Source: Archivesica marissinica (lineage: Eukaryota; Mollusca; Bivalvia; Venerida; Vesicomyidae). Taken from it: DNA of 64,000 nt. The stretch is from the NCBI GenBank assembly GCA_014843695.1, contig CM026403.1:4030150-4094149 (forward strand), written 5' to 3'. This document shows, in pieces, positions 24,001 through 33,253 of the stretch (positions are counted from its first letter, which is position 1; the number at the start of each line of letters is the position of its first letter). A program made the translations under genes and the position numbers. The notes under the pieces were generated by a model. The model saw only the letters and a list, made by a program, of their open reading frames with translations, was not told the DNA's origin and ran no database searches.

Positions 24001-27000
24001 CCTTTAATTGGCCTCTATACGCCTTTAATTCCTTTAGTTGGCCTCTATACGCCTTTAATTCCTTTAGTTGGCCTCTATACGCCTTTAATTCTTTTAATTG
24101 GCCTCTATACGCCTTTAATTCCTTTAATTGGCCTCTATATGCCTTTAATTCCTTTAGTTGGCCTCTATACGCCTTTAATTCCTTTAGTTGGCCTCTATAC
24201 GCCTTTAATTCCTTTAATTGGCCTCTATACGTCTTTAGTTCCCAATGGTAAAGTTAATTGGCCTCTATACGTCTTTAGTTCCCAATGGTAAAGTTAATTG
24301 ATCTCTATACGTCTTTAGTTCTCAATGGTAAGTTAATTGGCCTCTATTCGTCTTTAGTTCCCAATGGTAAAGTTAATTGGCCTCCTTACGTCTTTAGTTC
24401 TCAATGGTAAGTTAATTGGCCTCCATACGTCTTTAGTTCTCAATGGTACGTTTATTGGCCTCCATACGTCTTTAATTCTCAATGGTAAGTGAATTGGCCT
24501 CCATACGTCGTTAGTTCTCAATTGTACGTTTATTGGCCTCCATACGTCTTTAGTTCTCAATGGTAAGTGAATTGGCCTCTATACGTCTTTAGTTCTCAAT
24601 GGTTTTAGTTCGTCATTGGCTACCAGTTCAAGAAAGAATAAAGTATAAAATACTGACTCACTCATATAAAGCATTGAATGTAGAAGCACCGATTTATATA
24701 AGAAACTTGCTTGAGGTTTATATACGAAGGAGAGACTTACGGTCTAAAAATGAAGCAGCTAATCTTGTGTTACCAAGAAGTCGGACTGTCACATACGGAG
24801 ATAGAAGTTTCATGACTGCTGCCCCAAAACTTTGGAATTCTCTTCCATCAAATCTTAGAAGTGCAACAACATTGTGTTCTTTCAAAAAGGCTTTGAAGAC
24901 ACACCTTTTTAAATGTTCGTATGGAACATAAATATTGAATTGTGTCTGTGCTCAATCAGGATTAAGACTGCAAATGAACATATTTTATTTAATTATTACC
25001 TATAATTATTTTAATTGTTATAATTTTAGATCCGAATATTTTATAGCATATTTAGAATCCATTGTAATTGTGTTTGCTATTTTTGTCTTGTTTGATCTCA
25101 TTGTATGTGGACGTTTTTATCAATATTTGTGAATTTTAGGCTGTAAAACGCTTTTGAACGTTTTATTTTTAGACGAAAAGAGCGCTATATAAGTTTGGTG
25201 TATAATAATAATAATAATGGTAAGTTAATTGGCCTCCATACGTCTTTAGTTATTTTAGTTGGCCTCCATACGTCTTTAGTTCTCAATGGTAAGTTAATGA
25301 GCCTCTATACGTCTTTAGTTCTCAATGGTAAGTTAATTGGCCTCCATACATCTTTAGTTCCCAATGGTTAGTTAATTGGCCTCTATACGTCTTTAGTTCT
25401 CAATGGTAAGTTAATTGGCCTCTATACGTCTTTAGTTCTCAATGGTAAGTTAATTGGCCTCTATACGTCTTTAGTTCTCAATGGTAAGTTAATGAGTCTC
25501 TATACGTCTTTAGTTCTCAATGGTAAGTTAATTGGCCTCCATACATTTTTAGTTCCCAATGGTTAGTTAATTGGCCTCTATACGTCTTTAGTTCTCAATG
25601 GTAAGTTAATTGGCCTCCATACATCTTTAGTTCCCAATGGTTAGTTAATTGGCCTCTATACGTCTTTAGTTCTCAATGGTAAGTTAATTGGCCTCTATAC
25701 GTCTTTAGTTCTCAATGGTAAGTTAATTGGCCTCTATACGTCTTTAGTTCTCAATGGTAAGTTAATTGGCCTCTATACGTCTTTAGTTCTTTTAATTGGC
25801 CTCTGTACGTCTTTCGTTCTCAATGGTAAGTTAATGGGCCTCTATACGTCTTTCGTTCTCAATGGTAAGTTAATTGACCTCTATACATCTTTAGTTCTCA
25901 AAAGTAAGTTAATGGGCCTCTATACGTCTTTAGTTCCTTTAGTTGGCCTCTATACGCCTTTAATTCCTTTAATTGGCCTCTATCCGCCTTTAATTCCTTT
26001 AGTTGGCCTCTATACGCCTTTAATTCCTTTAGTTAGCCTCTATACGCCTTTAATTCTTTTAATGGGCCTCTATACGTCTTTAGTTCCTTTAGTTGGCCTC
26101 TATACGCCTTTAATTCCTTTAATTGGCCTCTATACGCCTTTAATTCCTTTAGTTGGCCTCTATACGCCTTTAATTCCTTTAGTTGGCCTCTATACGCCTT
26201 TAATTCTTTTAATTGACCTCTATACGTCTTTAGTTCTCAATGGTAAGTTAATTGACCTCTATACGTCTTTAGTTATTTTAGTTGGCCTCCATACGTCTTT
26301 AGTTCTCAATGGTAAGTTAATGGGCCTCTATACGTCTTTAGTTCTCAATGGTAAGTTAATTGACCTCTATACGTCTTTAGTTCTCAATGGTAAGTTAATT
26401 GGCCCCTATACGTCTTTAGTTCTCAATGGTAAGTTAATTAACCTCTATATGTCTTTCGTTCTCAATGGTTAGTTAATTGGCCTCTATACGTCTTTAGTTC
26501 TCCATGGTAAGTTAATTGGCCTCTATACGTCTTTAGTTCTCAATGGTAAGTTAATTGGCCTCTATACGTCTTTAGTTGTTTTAGTTGGCCTCTATACGTT
26601 TTTAGTTCTCAATGGTAAGTTAATTGGCCTCTATACGTCTTTAGTTCCCAATGGTAAGTTAATTGGCCTCTATACGTTTTTAGTTCTCAATGGTAAGTTT
26701 ATTGGAGCAGGAGCATTAGGTGCTTGATGCGTGCTGTGAAGCAGGAGCATTAGGTCATCGATGCGTGCTGTGAAACATGAGCATTAGGTCCTCGATGCGT
26801 GCTGTGAATTAGGAGCATTAGGTCATCGATGCGTGCTGTGAATCAGGAGCATTAGGTCCTCGATGGGTGCTGTGAATTAGGAGCATTAGGTCCTCGATGC
26901 GTGCTGTGAATCAGGAGCATTAGGTCCTCGATGCGTGCTGTGAATCAGGAGCATTAGGTCCTCGATGCGTGCTGTGAAACATGAGCATTAGGCCATCGAT

Positions 27001-30000
27001 GCGTGCTGTGAATTAGGAGCATTAGGTCCTCGATGCGTACTGTAAAACAGGAACATTAGGTCATCGATGCGTGCTGTGAATTAGGAGCATTAGGTCATCG
27101 ATGCGTGCTGTGAATCAGGAGCATTAGGTCATCGATGCGTGCTGTGAATCAGGAGCATTAGGTTCTCGATGCGTGCTGTGAAACAGGAGCATTAGGTCCT
27201 CGATGCGTACTGTAAAACAGGAGCACTAGGTCCTCGATGCGTGCTGTAAAACAGCAGGAGCATTAGGTCCTCGATGCGTGCTGTGAATCAGGAGCATTAG
27301 GTCTTCGATGCGTGCTGTGAAACAGGAGCATTAGGTCCTCGATACGTGCTGTGAATCAGGAGCATTAGGTCTTCGATGCGTGCTGTGAAACAGGAGCATT
27401 AGGTCCTCGATGCGTGCTGTGAAACAGGAGCATTAGGTCCTCGATGCGTGCTGTGAAACAGGAGCATTAGGTCCTCGATGCGTGCTGTGAATCAGGAGCA
27501 TTATGTCCTCGATGCGTGCTGTGAAACAGGAGCATTAGGCCATCGATGCGTGCTGTGAATTAGGAGCATTAGGTCCTCGATGCGTACTGTAAAACAGGAG
27601 CATTAGGTTCTCGGTGCGTGATATGAATCAGGAGCATTAGGTCCTCGATGCGTGCTGTGAAACAGGAGCATTAGGTCATCGATGCGTGATATGAAACAGG
27701 AGCATTAGGTCCTCGATGCGTGATATGAAACAGGAGCATTAGGTCATCGATGTGTGATATGAAACAGGAGCATTAGGTCATCGATGCGTGATATGAAACA
27801 GGAGCATTAGGTCCTCGCTGCGTGATATGAAACATGAGCATTAGGTCCTCGATGCGTGATATGAAACATGAGCATTAGGTCCTCGATGCGTGCTGTGAAA
27901 CAGGAGCATTAGGTCCTCGATGCGTGCTGTGAAACAGGAGCATTAGGTCCTCGATGCGTGCTGTAAAACAGCAGAAGCATTAGATCCTCGATGCGTGCTG
28001 TGAAGCAGGAGCATTAGGTCCTCGATGCGTACTGTAAAACAGGAGTATTAGGTCCTCGATGCGTGCTGTAAAACAGCAGAAGCATTAGATCCTCGATGCG
28101 TGCTGTGAATCAGGAGCATTAGATCCTCGATGCGTGCTGTGAAACAGGAGCATTAGGTCCTCGATGCGTACTGTAAAACAGGAGCATTAGATTCTCGATG
28201 CGTGCTGTGAAACAGGAGTATTAGGTCCTCGATGCGTGCTGTGAATCAGGAGCAGTAGGTCATCGCTGCGTGCTGTGAATCAGGTACATTAGTCCTCGAT
28301 GCGTGCTGTGAATCAGGTACATTAGGTCATCGCTGCGTGCTGTGAATCAGGTACATTAGGTCATCGCTGCGTGTTGTGAATCAGGAGCATTAGGTCCTCG
28401 ATGCGTGTTGTGAATCAGGAGCATTAGGTCATCGATGCGTGATATGAAACAGGAGCATTAGGTCCTCGATGCGTGCTGTGAAACAGGAGCATTAGGTCCT
28501 CGATGGTGATGTGAAACAGGAGCATTAGGTCCTCGATGCGTGCTGTGAAACAGGAGCATTAGGTCCTCGATGATGATGTGAAACAGGAGAATTAGGTCCT
28601 CGATGGTGATGTGAAACAGGAGCATTAGGTCCTCGATGGTGATGTGAAACAGGAGCAGTAGGTCCTCGATGGTGATGTGAAACAGGAGCATTAGGTCCTC
28701 GATGCGTGCTGTGAAACAGGAGCATTAGGTCCTCGATGGTGATGTGAAACAGGAGCATTAGGTCCTCGATGCGTACTGTGAAACAGGAGCATTAGGTTAT
28801 CGATGCGTGCTGTGAAACAGGAGCATTAGGTAAGCAGGAGCATTAGGTCATCGATGCGTGCTGTGAAACAGGAGCACTAGGTCATCGATGCGTGCTGTGA
28901 AACAGGAGCATTAGGTAAGCAGGAGCATTAGGTCATCGATGCGTGCTGTGAAACAGGAGCACTAGGTCATCGATGCGTGCTGTGAAACAGGTGCATTAGG
29001 TCCTCGATGCGTGATATGAAACAGGAGCATTAGGTCATCGATGCGTGATATGAAACAGGAGCACTAGGTCATCGATGCGTGCTGTGAAACAGGAGCATTA
29101 GGTCCTCGATGCGTGATATGAAACAGGAGCATTAGGTCCTCGATGCGTGATATGAAACAGGAGCACTAGGTCATCGATGCGTGCTGTGAAACAGGAGCAT
29201 TAGGTCATCGATGCGTGCTGTGAAACAGGAGCATTAGGTCCTCGATGCGTGATATGAAACAGGAGCATTAGGTCATCGATGCGTGCTGTGAAACAGGAGC
29301 ATTAGGTCATCGATGCGTGCTGTGAAACAGGAGCATTAGGTCATCGATGCGTGCTGTGAAACAGGAGCATTAGGTCATCGATGCGTGATATGAAACAGGA
29401 GCATTAGGTCATCGATGCGTGCTGTGAAACAGGAGCATTAGGTCATCGATGCGTGATATGAAACAGGAGCACTAGGTCATCGATGCGTGCTGTGAAAGAG
29501 GTACATTAGGTCCTCGATGCGTGCTGTGAAACAGGAGCATTAGGTCCTCGATGCGTGCTGTGAATCAGGAGCATTAGGTCCTCGATGCGTGATGTAAATC
29601 AGGAGCATTAGGTCCTCGATGCGTGTTGTGAATCAGGAGCATTAGGTCCTCGATGCGTGCTGTGAAACAGGAGCATTAGGTCCTCGATGCGTGCTGCGAA
29701 ACAGGAGCACTAGGCCATCGATGCGTGCTGTGAAACAGGAGCATTAGGCCATCGATGCGTGCTGTGAAACAGGAGCATTAGGTCATCGGTGTGTTCGTAC
29801 CCGTAAGTAATTTGACCGCGAAGTTCCGAGAGTTAATAGATGCATGCGATGTCGATAGTTCTATAAGGTTTGGAAATCAAAGATTGGAGTAAACGGTGTG
29901 AAATATAATATATTTCCAATGGAAGTTGTGTTAGAGGATGGATCTATTTCTAATGACATCGGTGTTGCTTTACCACGTTGGACCTCAGCTCTCTATTCAA

Positions 30001-33000
30001 AACGGCAAGTGATGTTTCAGCTACTAAAGATACAAGCAATATATCTGATGAGACTGCTAGATTTAAGAATCATATATCTGTGTTAGAAGTTCATAAGGCT
30101 ATTCATTCTGTAAATAAAGGCAAAGTATAGACAACATCCCTGTAGAAGTACTTATAATAAGGATGCAGTGCAGATCTTCACATTTTATTTAATATATGTT
30201 GATAATGTGGTATTGTTCGGGGGAAATGTATAATTAAGCACATACCGAAGTCGTGTACATTCGACCGAAGAGACCCGTTATCATACAGAGGTATTGCACT
30301 TGCCCTTGCAATGTATAAAGGATATTGTTCAATTTTAAGCTGCATATTAAGTATTTGGCAAATGATAAGGTCTCAGATGATCCGAATGTTTTTTAGAAAC
30401 GGATCAGATACTTGGGTGTAACTAATATAATCGATACAAGAATGAAGCTACGCTTAGTGCATTCATAGATTTTAGAAAGGCCTATGATACCATAAATAGA
30501 AGAATAGTATAGGTATATCTGGTAAAATGTTTAAAAATATTGAAACATTAATGCAGATGATTTGATGTCAAATACGGTTTACGTCAGGGGTGTATACTTT
30601 CACCTATTTTGTTTAATTTATACATAAATGACTTGTCACTTTATCTCAAAACACTTAGTATCGAATATCGAGTATCGGTATCATTATTGGGGATGAGAAC
30701 GTTTGTATTATGCTCTATGCAGATAATATTGTGTTACTAGTGGAGTCTGCTGGTGATTTACAAGTGCTATTGAATGCTTTAATTGATTTGTGTGTTCGAA
30801 ATGACATTGTCATTCCACGTACTCGGATGACAATAATATATGTATGCTTATATTTATTTCTTTGTCAGAAGGAACTAGTATTTGTTAATGGGCAAACGCA
30901 TGTATAAAGCTGAATTGCCGTAATAAACATTGAAACGTTGAAACTATCCGCCACGTGCTCTGAACTCTCTGTTTAATGGCATGGCCAATATTACACGTAG
31001 ACATTTGCTTCGCTACATACATGTATATTTATGTCTCTTTTTCGTGTATTTGCAGGTTTTCTTCTTGGATCAAAATTACCGTATAGTGACAGGGCAGATA
31101 CTATTTCCATTTATAACACCATAGCATTAGGAAAACAGGGTACGAATAGTTTACACATGTAATCACATCAGTCTGGCTTTCTGCATTGGTCAGTCAGCTC
31201 AAACTTGGCGCATACCGCTCGGACACAAGTGACCACTTTATAATTGTAATAGTCAGGTCCAGTGTCGGGTAATTCTATTGTGAAAAATATCACACACAAT
31301 CAGCTCGATGCTTTAAATGAACGACTGGAAAGTGGAATCTAGGACATACTGCAGGCTATAAATTACAGGCTTTGCTATGATCTCATACCATGCACAGTAA
31401 TGATATCCCCTGCTCTCCTCACCTCACACCGTGGATAATGGAAGACTATGCATATGCATTGGTTAACTATCATAACTATGTATCAGTGTTTACATGTTTT
31501 ATCATATTCAGGTTGAATAGACAATCCTGGAACACATTGATAAGCCTATGCATTATTTCATGGGATGTCCGATTAGAGCGCTCGCTTCTCACCAATGCAA
31601 CCCGGGTGCGATCCTCGGACCGGGAAGTATGTAAGATTGTACGGTAGTCCTCAGATCGGACAGGTGGGTTTTCTCCGGGTACTCTGGTTTCCTTTCATAC
31701 GAATGACCACATTTACGCTTTCACTCGCACCAACGAGAGTGATTAATATAAGTTGATAGAACTTGCTTCGCAATCGTTGTAAAATAAATAAAGTTTAAAC
31801 TTTAAACTAAACATTCTTTCATTCAGAACAAATCGACAGAACGAACATCAACACTATCAAAGTGCTTTGTTACGTGGTCACTTCACCAACATTTCTGTGG
31901 AAAAGAGCGATTCACGTAAAGAACACATGGGCTCAGAGGTGTGATAAAACATTGTTCTTCAGTTCTGAAAGGAGCGCTGGATTCCCAGCTATCGGGCTCA
32001 ATGCATCGGAAGGCCGGGAACACTTAACCGCCAAATCGCAGTTGGCATTTCGGTATATCTATGATAACTTCTATAATGATTATGACTGGTTCCTAAAAGC
32101 AGACGATAATACATACGTGATTGTTGAAAACCTAAAGTATTTTCTGTCATCAAAAGACAAGACTGCGCCATTTTTCTTTGGTCATCATTTCATGAGTATC
32201 ATAGACGGTGGCTATGCAAGTGGTGGCGCTGGATATGTTTTGAGTAAAGAAGCGCTCAGGCGATTGGCTGAAAAAGGACGTGATGAAGTCATGTGCAGAC
32301 AAGATGGTGGTGCAGAGGACGTTGAGATAGCTAAATGTTTGCACAATTTAGGAGTTACTGTAGGTGATTCATATGACGAAGATGGAAAAAGTGTATTCCA
32401 TTGTTTTGACCCAGCATCGCATCTTACGGGAAGTTTTCCATCCTGGTACTTCAAATTTGATGCCGCCGGCGCACAGAAGGTATGTAATGGTTTTCCATAC
32501 TCACGTGTACGTATTGTCTTTACTGAGAGATATAGGGCCTACATATAAATAACAATATCACATTAACTCTTTCAGCGCCGAATAAATTCAGAGCATGTGT
32601 AAAACAACATAGATCCAGATCAGCCGCGGCGTTTGATAAGCCGCGTCTGATCAGGATCTATGTTGTTTGCTATTCGGACATTTGCTTCAGCTCTACTGTC
32701 TGAAGAGTATTCAGTGTATAGCCTGATCAGTCAGCAAGTTCTGTTTTGTCTGATCGGGTTCTCTGATTTTTGCAGTCGCTTTTATGCGACATTGGCGGTG
32801 TAAGAGTTAAGCAAATTTATCTTACATGTTCATTCTCATATGATTTTTGTTTGCGGCAATGAAAACTAAAGAAATATTAAAGTGGAGCCGACTCAGCCAA
32901 GGGTATTCGGACACGGTTAACTGTATATTTTGCATAGTATGACTGTGTCACGTATGTGTGTGCGTAAATTATCTACACTTCCTACTGTGCATACAACTAA

Positions 33001-33198
33001 TAACTATAATTGGTTATTGCTCGCATATTACGATTCTAAGCAAACGTCACGTGGCCACACTAGTATATATTTATATTTCAGGGCAAGAGTTATATGAGTA
33101 AGAACGCTGTGTCGTTCCATTATGTGAAGCCAGAGGCCATGCATGTGTACGACTATTTCCTGTATCACGTCAAAGTACACAAACCTGACAACACTTAG
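14930..33198 (+). CDS. C1GALT1: C1GALT1-like core 1 beta-1,3-galactosyltransferase (GT31), four exons
   Basis: Joining 14930-15020, 31056-31139, 31827-32479 and 33082-33198 gives 945 nt, 314 residues plus TAG. Every junction is GT..AG and phases match (1/2, 1/2, 0/0). Layout: basic cytosolic N-terminus (about 1-13), signal anchor (about 14-36), short stem, then the GT31 domain with KNTWAQRCDK (about 90-99), FLKADDNTYV (about 147-156), GGYASGGAGYVLSKEALRRL (about 182-201), GAEDVEIAKC and the C-terminal VSFHYV. Family members transfer galactose from UDP-Gal to GalNAc-Ser/Thr in the Golgi, making core 1 (T antigen). The usual ADDDT metal site reads ADDNT, so activity is uncertain. Vertebrate C1GALT1 is about 360 residues; this is shorter mainly in the stem and C-terminus. 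Molluscan genomes often hold paralogues, so orthology is not claimed. Confidence 0.85.
15021..15632 (+). repeat. 39-bp satellite, block 1, starting at the exon 1 splice donor
   Basis: The first intron bases (GTAAGTTGAG, then CTTTAGTTCTCAATG) form a shortened 35-bp version of the satellite unit, followed by about 15 units of 39 bp. A typical unit runs GTAAGTTAATTGGCCTC, TATACGTCTTTAG, then TTCTCAATG. Most units therefore contain a 5' splice consensus (GGTAAGTTAA), with some GGTTAGTTAA variants. Because 39 is 13 codons, the frames stay open; they are not genes. Confidence 0.95.
15636..16014. repeat. Satellite array, 31/37-bp unit
   Basis: About eleven copies of a unit containing GTGTTGTCAATCTGTATCAT and GCCCTGTAAGG; some copies carry an extra CTGAGA, making 37 bp. 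It lies directly after block 1 of the 39-bp satellite, inside intron 1. Confidence 0.92.
16018..16112 (+). mobile_element. SINE family F, 3' body fragment
   Basis: Contains GGGGCACCCGGGGTCTTCCT followed by CCACCATTAACAACTG and GAGTTGCC, the body I associate with a widespread bivalve SINE. The tRNA-like head of the same kind of element is at 16430-16530. The fragment ends near GACTTTAAAC. Assignment is from memory of the family and is moderate. Confidence 0.5.
16160..16314 (+). CDS. Orphan exon-like sequence, product unknown
   Basis: A 155-bp stretch is bounded by an acceptor (TTTTGTGTAG before 16160) and a donor (GTAATG at 16315) and is fully open in one frame (phase 0 in, two bases over): it starts EVFAITNLSSDLATHL and ends AQLSMEIEKER. 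The composition looks like real protein, with no stop and an acidic, helical end. Spliced to exon 1 of the surrounding gene it would hit a stop after ten codons, so it does not belong to the main transcript. It may be an exon of a nested gene or a captured exon fragment. I do not recognise the protein. Confidence 0.45.
16430..16585 (+). mobile_element. SINE family F, 5' tRNA-like part
   Basis: A tRNA-like head (GACCGGTTGGTTACCG; B box GTAGGTTCGAATCCCACTAG) is followed by TTTCAAGTGAGGAAGC and GGTGGTTCTACCCAG. After this the element dissolves into a 63-bp tandem array. Confidence 0.65.
16586..16938. repeat. 63-bp tandem array derived from a SINE body
   Basis: About six copies containing GCACTACTGTTGGATCCGGG, TCTTCCTCCAACAGTAATAG and CCGGAGAG, with GCTCCCGTCCGTTCC or a GTAGGCATATTCC variant as linker. 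It continues directly from SINE F and its GGGTCTTCCTCCA core matches the SINE F body at 16018-16112, so the array most likely arose by duplication inside a SINE. Confidence 0.85.
17052..17112 (+). mobile_element. Possible tRNA-like SINE head fragment
   Basis: GCCTCCGTGGTGTAATG and a degraded B-box region (GAGGTTTTGAGATCAACTC) resemble a SINE head. It is short and diverged. Confidence 0.3.
17122..17292 (-). mobile_element. SINE family B copy 4
   Basis: The - strand head contains GCAGCGCGTTCGCTTCCGG and GGTGTTCGAGCCCGGCTGG, followed by GACATTTAAATTCAATGTTG. The middle of the element (the GATGGATTC block) is deleted and the tail is degraded. Confidence 0.75.
17419..18418. other. Assembly gap (1,000 N)
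   Basis: Exactly 1,000 unknown bases, a conventional fixed-size scaffold gap, so the true distance is not known. The right edge falls inside a LINE fragment whose left end should therefore lie in the gap. It is within intron 1 of the C1GALT1-like gene. Confidence 0.98.
18419..18986 (+). pseudogene. LINE 3' end, copy 1 (frameshifted)
   Basis: Encodes the C-terminal tail of a CR1/L2-like non-LTR retrotransposon protein: WLPVQERIKYKILTH, then APIYMRNLLEVYIPRRDLRS, LVLPRSRT and YGDRSFMTAA. A missing C in the run near 18628 (CTGCCC instead of CTGCCCC) shifts the frame compared with copies 2 and 3. The 3' UTR ends GCGCTATATAAGTTTGG plus a short (ATA)n tail. It runs directly into the 39-bp satellite. 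Confidence 0.8.
18987..21544 (+). repeat. 39-bp satellite, block 2
   Basis: About 65 units, mainly the 39-bp form with GGTAAGTTAA, some GGTTAGTTAA. At about 20905-21170 a 30-bp derivative (TTGGCCTCTATACGCCTTTA core) has lost the CAATGGTAAG part and therefore the donor motif. The order of variants is repeated in block 3. Confidence 0.95.
21545..22163 (+). pseudogene. LINE 3' end, copy 2 (frame intact)
   Basis: Encodes HWLPVQERIKYKILTHSY, then APIYIRNLLEVYIRRRDLRS, YGDRSFMTAAPKLWNSLP and SFKKALKTHLFKCSYGT before a TAA at 21872-21874. Sequences of the type APKLWNSLP..FKKALKTHLF are the usual C-terminus of CR1/L2-like LINE polyproteins. The open frame starts in the preceding satellite unit, so it is a 5'-truncated insertion, not a gene. 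The 3' tail has GCGCTATATAAGTTTGG and (ATA)n. Confidence 0.85.
22164..24601 (+). repeat. 39-bp satellite, block 3
   Basis: About 62 units with the same series of variants as block 2, including the stretch where TTTTAATTTGCC replaces a normal junction (about 20420 in block 2, about 23555 here) and the 30-bp derivative run at about 23965-24230. Together with LINE copy 3 it forms a 3,057-bp duplicate of the preceding DNA. Confidence 0.95.
24602..25220 (+). pseudogene. LINE 3' end, copy 3 (identical frame to copy 2)
   Basis: The same 110-codon frame as copy 2 with no amino-acid difference, at a distance of exactly 3,057 bp. It was therefore copied as part of the satellite-LINE block, not by a new retrotransposition. 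Confidence 0.85.
25221..26706 (+). repeat. 39-bp satellite, block 4
   Basis: About 38 units. The variant order agrees with blocks 2 and 3 in places, with an internal deletion. It again has a run of the 30-bp derivative (about 25930-26215). It ends where the 34-bp satellite begins, at about 26706. Confidence 0.94.
26707..29795. repeat. Satellite array, 34-bp unit
   Basis: About 90 copies of a unit containing AGGAGCATTAGGTCCTCGAT followed by GCGTGCTGTGAAAC. Variants at two positions (CTCGAT or ATCGAT; GCTGTG, GATATG or ACTGTA) are distributed in local patches, with GATATG mostly in the right half, indicating local homogenisation. A few units near 28500-28760 have GATGGTGATGTG. Confidence 0.96.
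29890..30830 (+). pseudogene. Degenerate LINE reverse transcriptase
   Basis: Recognisable pieces of a non-LTR reverse transcriptase, in several frames: a lead-in with LEVHKAIHSVNKGK (about 30090), DPLSYRGIALALAMYK (about 30270), motif A AFIDFRKAYDTINR (about 30463), motif B GLRQGCILSPILFNLY (about 30577) and motif C LYADNIVLLVES (about 30713). The catalytic YADD is YADN, and multiple stops and frameshifts break the frame. It lies in intron 1 of the C1GALT1-like gene, same strand. Confidence 0.85.
31056..31139 (+). CDS. C1GALT1: C1GALT1-like exon 2 (end of anchor and stem)
   Basis: Acceptor TGTATTTGCAG before 31056, donor GTACGA at 31140. In phase it encodes GFLLGSKLPYSDRADTIS and IYNTIALGKQ and leaves one G, which joins AA of exon 3 to give Glu59. 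FLLGSKL completes the membrane anchor of exon 1. The exon has no family similarity of its own; the case rests on splice signals, an open frame in only this phase and exact agreement with both neighbours. The donor is weak (GTACGA). Confidence 0.7.
31140..31559 (+). other. Intron 2, unique part
   Basis: No second exon or element recognised between the exon 2 donor and SINE A copy 3. Confidence 0.5.
31560..31803 (+). mobile_element. SINE family A copy 3, next to the exon 3 acceptor
   Basis: It lacks part of the A box (GATTAGAGCGCTCGCTTC), keeps a B-box-like GGGTGCGATCC and the body GGACAGGTGGGTTTTCTCCG, and ends AAATAAATAAAGTTTAAAC. The end lies only about 23 bp before exon 3, so the SINE tail may contribute to the branch-point region. 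Confidence 0.88.
31827..32479 (+). CDS. C1GALT1: C1GALT1-like exon 3 (catalytic domain)
   Basis: Acceptor TCTTTCATTCAG before 31827, donor GTATGT at 32480. It encodes residues 60-276, starting QIDRTNINTIKVLCYVVTS, with the GT31 landmarks WAQRCDK, FLKADDNTYV, SGGAGYVLSKEAL and AEDVEIAKCL. No stops or frameshifts. The third acidic residue of the DxD-type site is Asn153 (AAT at 32108-32110), one base from the usual Asp codon. Confidence 0.93.
32563..32810. mobile_element. TTAA-flanked palindromic element, type 2 (in intron 3)
   Basis: Begins TTAACTCTTTCAGCGCCG and ends, in reverse complement, TTAACTCTTACACCGCCA. An internal hairpin pairs ACATAGATCCAGATCAG with CTGATCAGGATCTATGT. Structure and ends are related to the type 1 elements at 39168, 40733, 43093, 47443 and 49248. 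No coding capacity. A piggyBac-like origin is suggested only by the TTAA. Confidence 0.75.
33082..33198 (+). CDS. C1GALT1: C1GALT1-like exon 4 (C-terminus)
   Basis: Acceptor TTTATATTTCAG before 33082. It encodes the last 38 residues: GKSYMSKNAVSFHYVKPEAM and then VYDYFLYHVKVHKPDNT, stop TAG at 33196-33198. VSFHYV and the following YxxxYLxYH-like pattern are typical of the C1GALT1 C-terminus. Confidence 0.92.
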   Translation, partial: GKSYMSKNAVSFHYVKPEAMHVYDYFLYHVKVHKPDNT

Positions 33199-33253
33199 AA
33201 GATAAGGAATCACTGCTGGAGCTTGTCTCGCCTTCATACTTCGGTGTGTCTCG

